15,248 bases of DNA from Lentisphaerota bacterium (GTDB lineage: Bacteria; Verrucomicrobiota; Kiritimatiellia; RFP12; UBA3636): positions 1 through 15,248 of the forward strand of contig JALHHX010000037.1 in the NCBI GenBank assembly GCA_022837245.1. The letters are read 5' to 3'. Numbering within the stretch: position 1 is the stretch's first letter; each line of letters starts with the position of its first letter. This document shows, in pieces, positions 13,446 to 15,248 of this stretch. A model generated the notes under the pieces. It did not search any database. It was given only the letters and a program-made list of their open reading frames with translations, and had not been told where the DNA came from. The translations under genes were made by a program, and so were the position numbers.

Positions 13446-14891
13446 CTATCGGGCGGTCAGCACGGCGACGCTCGGCGGGACGCCGGGGGCGGGCGTTTTG
13501 ACGTAGACGATCGAGGCGGCCTGCTCCTTCAGCGAAACTTCCGCCAGCGGCTGCGTCCCGCCGGGGACGCAGAGGGAAAGCTTGCCCGAGGCGGGTCGGT
13601 TGAGCACGGCGACCTGGATGTTCTTGGGGAGCTGGCTCCAGATGCGCGTGTCGGCCTGGGTGCTGGCCGCCGCGAGCGCGCTGCCTCCCATGCCCATGGC
13701 CATCGCCCCGAGCTCCCCGCCCTTCTTCTCGGCGGCCTTGGTGGCGACGACCTGCAGGGCCGCCTTGAGCGCCGCCGAGGTGAGGTTGCGGGCGACGATC
13801 GCGGGCATTTGCGCCCGGAACTCGTCCGCGACCACCGCGTCCATGTCGCAGAGGAGCGTGGTCTTGGCGAGTTCCACGGCGCCGTCGCGGATGGAGAGGC
13901 AGGGATACGCCTCGCGCCCCTTGCGCAGTTTGGGCAGCGCGACGCCGACGTACATCACGCTTTCGGCCGGGATCAGCAGATCGAAGCGATGTTCCTCCCT
14001 GGCGGGCCCCATGCCGTTCTCGAAGACGACCCAGACGAGGTTGCGCGCATCGGCTTTGACGCTGGTGCGGGAGGCGAAGCGGTCGGCGAGGCCGTACGCG
14101 ACGCGCACCGCCTGGGAGGGGCTGACGGCGTGGCACTGGCGCATCAGGCGGCAGGCCTCCTCGTAGTCCGAGGCGTCCTCCCCGTAGAGCGCCAGGAACA
14201 GGCCGCGCAGGAACGTGGTGAAGGGGTTCATGAAATCGACGTACGTGCCCCAGTCCTCGGTCGTGGCGCGATACGCCTCGACGTTTTTCACCGTTTCGGG
14301 ATTGGCGAGGGACTGCTCCACGATCTTGAAGGCGTCGGCGAACTTGGCGTCCTGCTTCGCCGCCGCAGCCTCCTCCTCCTGCTTCTGGATGAGCTTGGCG
14401 AAATGGACTTTGCACATGCGCTGGCGCTCGCCGGCCCGGTTCAGCTCCACGCGGGCGGCATCGACCTCGCCCTTGGCGAGCTGGTCGATCGCCTTGTAGG
14501 TGTTGGCCATGATCTTGTCGTACTGCTGCACGGGATACGGCAGCGCGTTGTCGTTCGAAAGGATTGCCGAGGCCTGGGCGACGCCCTTGCCGGCGAGCAG
14601 CGCCTCGTCCTGCGCCTTGATGCCGGTTTCAGCGGAATCGAACGCCGCGATCGCCGCGTCGAAGTCCATCGCGGCATGGCTGGCCGCGCCGACGATCAGG
14701 TCGTCGAGCACGTACTTGTCGCCGTCCTTCTCCGGGTTGCGCTTTTGGTCCTTGAACAGCTCCCGCGCCGGGCCATACTGCCCCTGCTCGAACATCGTCG
14801 CGCTGTTGCCGTACCGCTCGGGCGTCGCGCACCCGGAAAGGAAGAGGAGGGAGGACGAGGCCAGAGAGGCGAACAGGACGGTTTTCTTCAT
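13446..14891 (-). CDS. COG3014-type outer-membrane lipoprotein with TPR-like N-terminal region
   Basis: A 481-residue precursor and first gene of the cluster. Lipobox LSGC gives lipidation at Cys21. Residues 25-170 are helical, TPR-like (FEQGQYGPARELF, FDAAIAAFDSAE, LAKGEVDAARVEL). The second half carries the family's conserved blocks: WVVFENGMGPAREEHRFDL (287-305), AIVARNLTSAALKAALQ (364-380) and ADTRIWSQLPKNIQVA (413-428). Proteins of this family occur beside lpoB and ycfL, but I know of no tested function; an organising role for the PBP activator complex is an inference. I choose ATG 14891 because it directly opens the signal peptide (MKKTVLFASL). An in-frame ATG at 15044 has a better ribosome site (AGGAG five bases upstream) and would add 51 very basic residues before the signal peptide; this alternative is kept open. 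Confidence 0.85.
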   Translation of the reverse strand: MKKTVLFASLASSSLLFLSGCATPERYGNSATMFEQGQYGPARELFKDQKRNPEKDGDKYVLDDLIVGAASHAAMDFDAAIAAFDSAETGIKAQDEALLAGKGVAQASAILSNDNALPYPVQQYDKIMANTYKAIDQLAKGEVDAARVELNRAGERQRMCKVHFAKLIQKQEEEAAAAKQDAKFADAFKIVEQSLANPETVKNVEAYRATTEDWGTYVDFMNPFTTFLRGLFLALYGEDASDYEEACRLMRQCHAVSPSQAVRVAYGLADRFASRTSVKADARNLVWVVFENGMGPAREEHRFDLLIPAESVMYVGVALPKLRKGREAYPCLSIRDGAVELAKTTLLCDMDAVVADEFRAQMPAIVARNLTSAALKAALQVVATKAAEKKGGELGAMAMGMGGSALAAASTQADTRIWSQLPKNIQVAVLNRPASGKLSLCVPGGTQPLAEVSLKEQAASIVYVKTPAPGVPPSVAVLTAR

Positions 14892-15248
14892 GGGTTTCTT
14901 TCTTACGCCGGAGGCGATTGTTTTCCGGATACGGGGTTGTTCGGAACGATTCGAAGGCCGCATGCTCATGATTGTCTTTCGTGACTCGCCGAAGCGACGA
15001 TGCCGATTCTTGCAACGGTTCCCAATTATTTTTGACTTTCTCATGCGCACTCCTGTTTTATTTGAATCCTTGGTTATGACCCTTGAGGCTCTTGCAAAAC
15101 CCCCCGCGACGCTGCGCCTGACGGCTTGCCTCGCGGGGCGTCCGGCAGGCTGAAATATCCAGTCGCCCACCGCGGGCGAGCCCGACGCTCCAGCCTGCTC
15201 CTTCATTTTCTGCGCGGCACCATGCCTCGCCCAAAACGAACAAAGGTA
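14892..15248. other. Upstream region of the lpoB cluster, no separate gene seen
   Basis: No independent gene is supported. On the minus strand, ATG 15044 with AGGAG upstream is in frame with the COG3014-type lipoprotein, and no stop separates them. A GC-rich inverted repeat occupies 15102-15138. I find no convincing -35/-10 pair on the minus strand; the AT-rich stretch just before AGGAG (about 15050-15065) is the most likely -10 area. Frames running the opposite way over this region have no gene character. Confidence 0.45.
15102..15138. repeat. GC-rich inverted repeat upstream of the lpoB cluster
   Basis: CCCCGCGA (15102-15109) and TCGCGGGG (15131-15138) are perfect 8-base arms around a 21-base loop. 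Read on the minus strand the stem is followed by GGTTTTGCAAGAG, so it could terminate a gene lying upstream of the cluster beyond the window edge, although the T-run is only four bases. A dispersed repeat is the other possibility. Confidence 0.5.

Noticed and set aside
13314..14984. Long plus-strand frame of 556 codons opposite the COG3014-type gene
   Set aside because: Arg/Gly/Leu/Val-biased shadow; the opposite strand encodes a lipoprotein with clear lipobox and family motifs.

Overview
The window looks like a chromosome fragment from a high-GC, diderm, probably uncultured bacterium of the Planctomycetota-Verrucomicrobiota-Chlamydiota group. Kiritimatiellota/Verrucomicrobiota is my best guess. 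The basis is the outer-membrane lipoproteins, the OmpA-type barrel, the style of the secreted YD-repeat protein and the intergenic (CACGAA)n palindromic elements. This rests on recognition, not on a search. I see no rRNA, tRNA, CRISPR array, transposase or phage gene.

Layout. (1) Positions 1-649 hold no convincing gene, only several small palindromes, one doubtful small reading frame and a good promoter candidate at 532-561. (2) Plus strand 650-1723: a membrane-anchored HEAT-repeat-like protein with a near-perfect 72-bp in-frame tandem duplication. (3) 1724-1860: an imperfect inverted repeat whose right edge carries the -35 of the next promoter. (4) Plus strand 1877-6463: a very long secreted RHS/YD-repeat protein. 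Its -10 box lies six bases from the ATG, suggesting a leaderless message. It lacks the usual C-terminal RHS core and its tail overlaps the end of a convergent gene. (5) Minus strand 8190-6439: an OmpA-like barrel protein with a long Pro/Ala linker, followed 12 bases later by a small lipoprotein. (6) 8191-8343: an intergenic (CACGAA)n element. (7) Minus strand 14891-8344: an eight-gene co-directional run reading COG3014-type lipoprotein, YcfL (DUF1425), LpoB, a duplicated LPP20-like protein (probably DUF6844), a CsgG/FlgT-like protein, a small single-pass membrane protein, a small soluble protein and a lipoprotein. (8) 14892-15248: upstream leader and a GC-rich hairpin.

Functional picture. The last cluster is the most interesting part. 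COG3014-YcfL-LpoB is a recurring neighbourhood connected with activation of class A penicillin-binding proteins. Here it is physically extended by a three-domain CsgG/FlgT-like protein, a duplicated LPP20-like protein and three small proteins. Gaps are mostly under 20 bases at the upstream end, there are two stop/start overlaps (TAATG and ATGA), and the two remaining gaps (about 60 bases) each end in a strong Shine-Dalgarno site. Two of the small proteins share a nearly identical C-terminal tail. I infer a periplasmic/outer-membrane assembly, possibly a ring or tether, coupled to peptidoglycan synthesis or envelope structure. No substrate or function is shown by the sequence.
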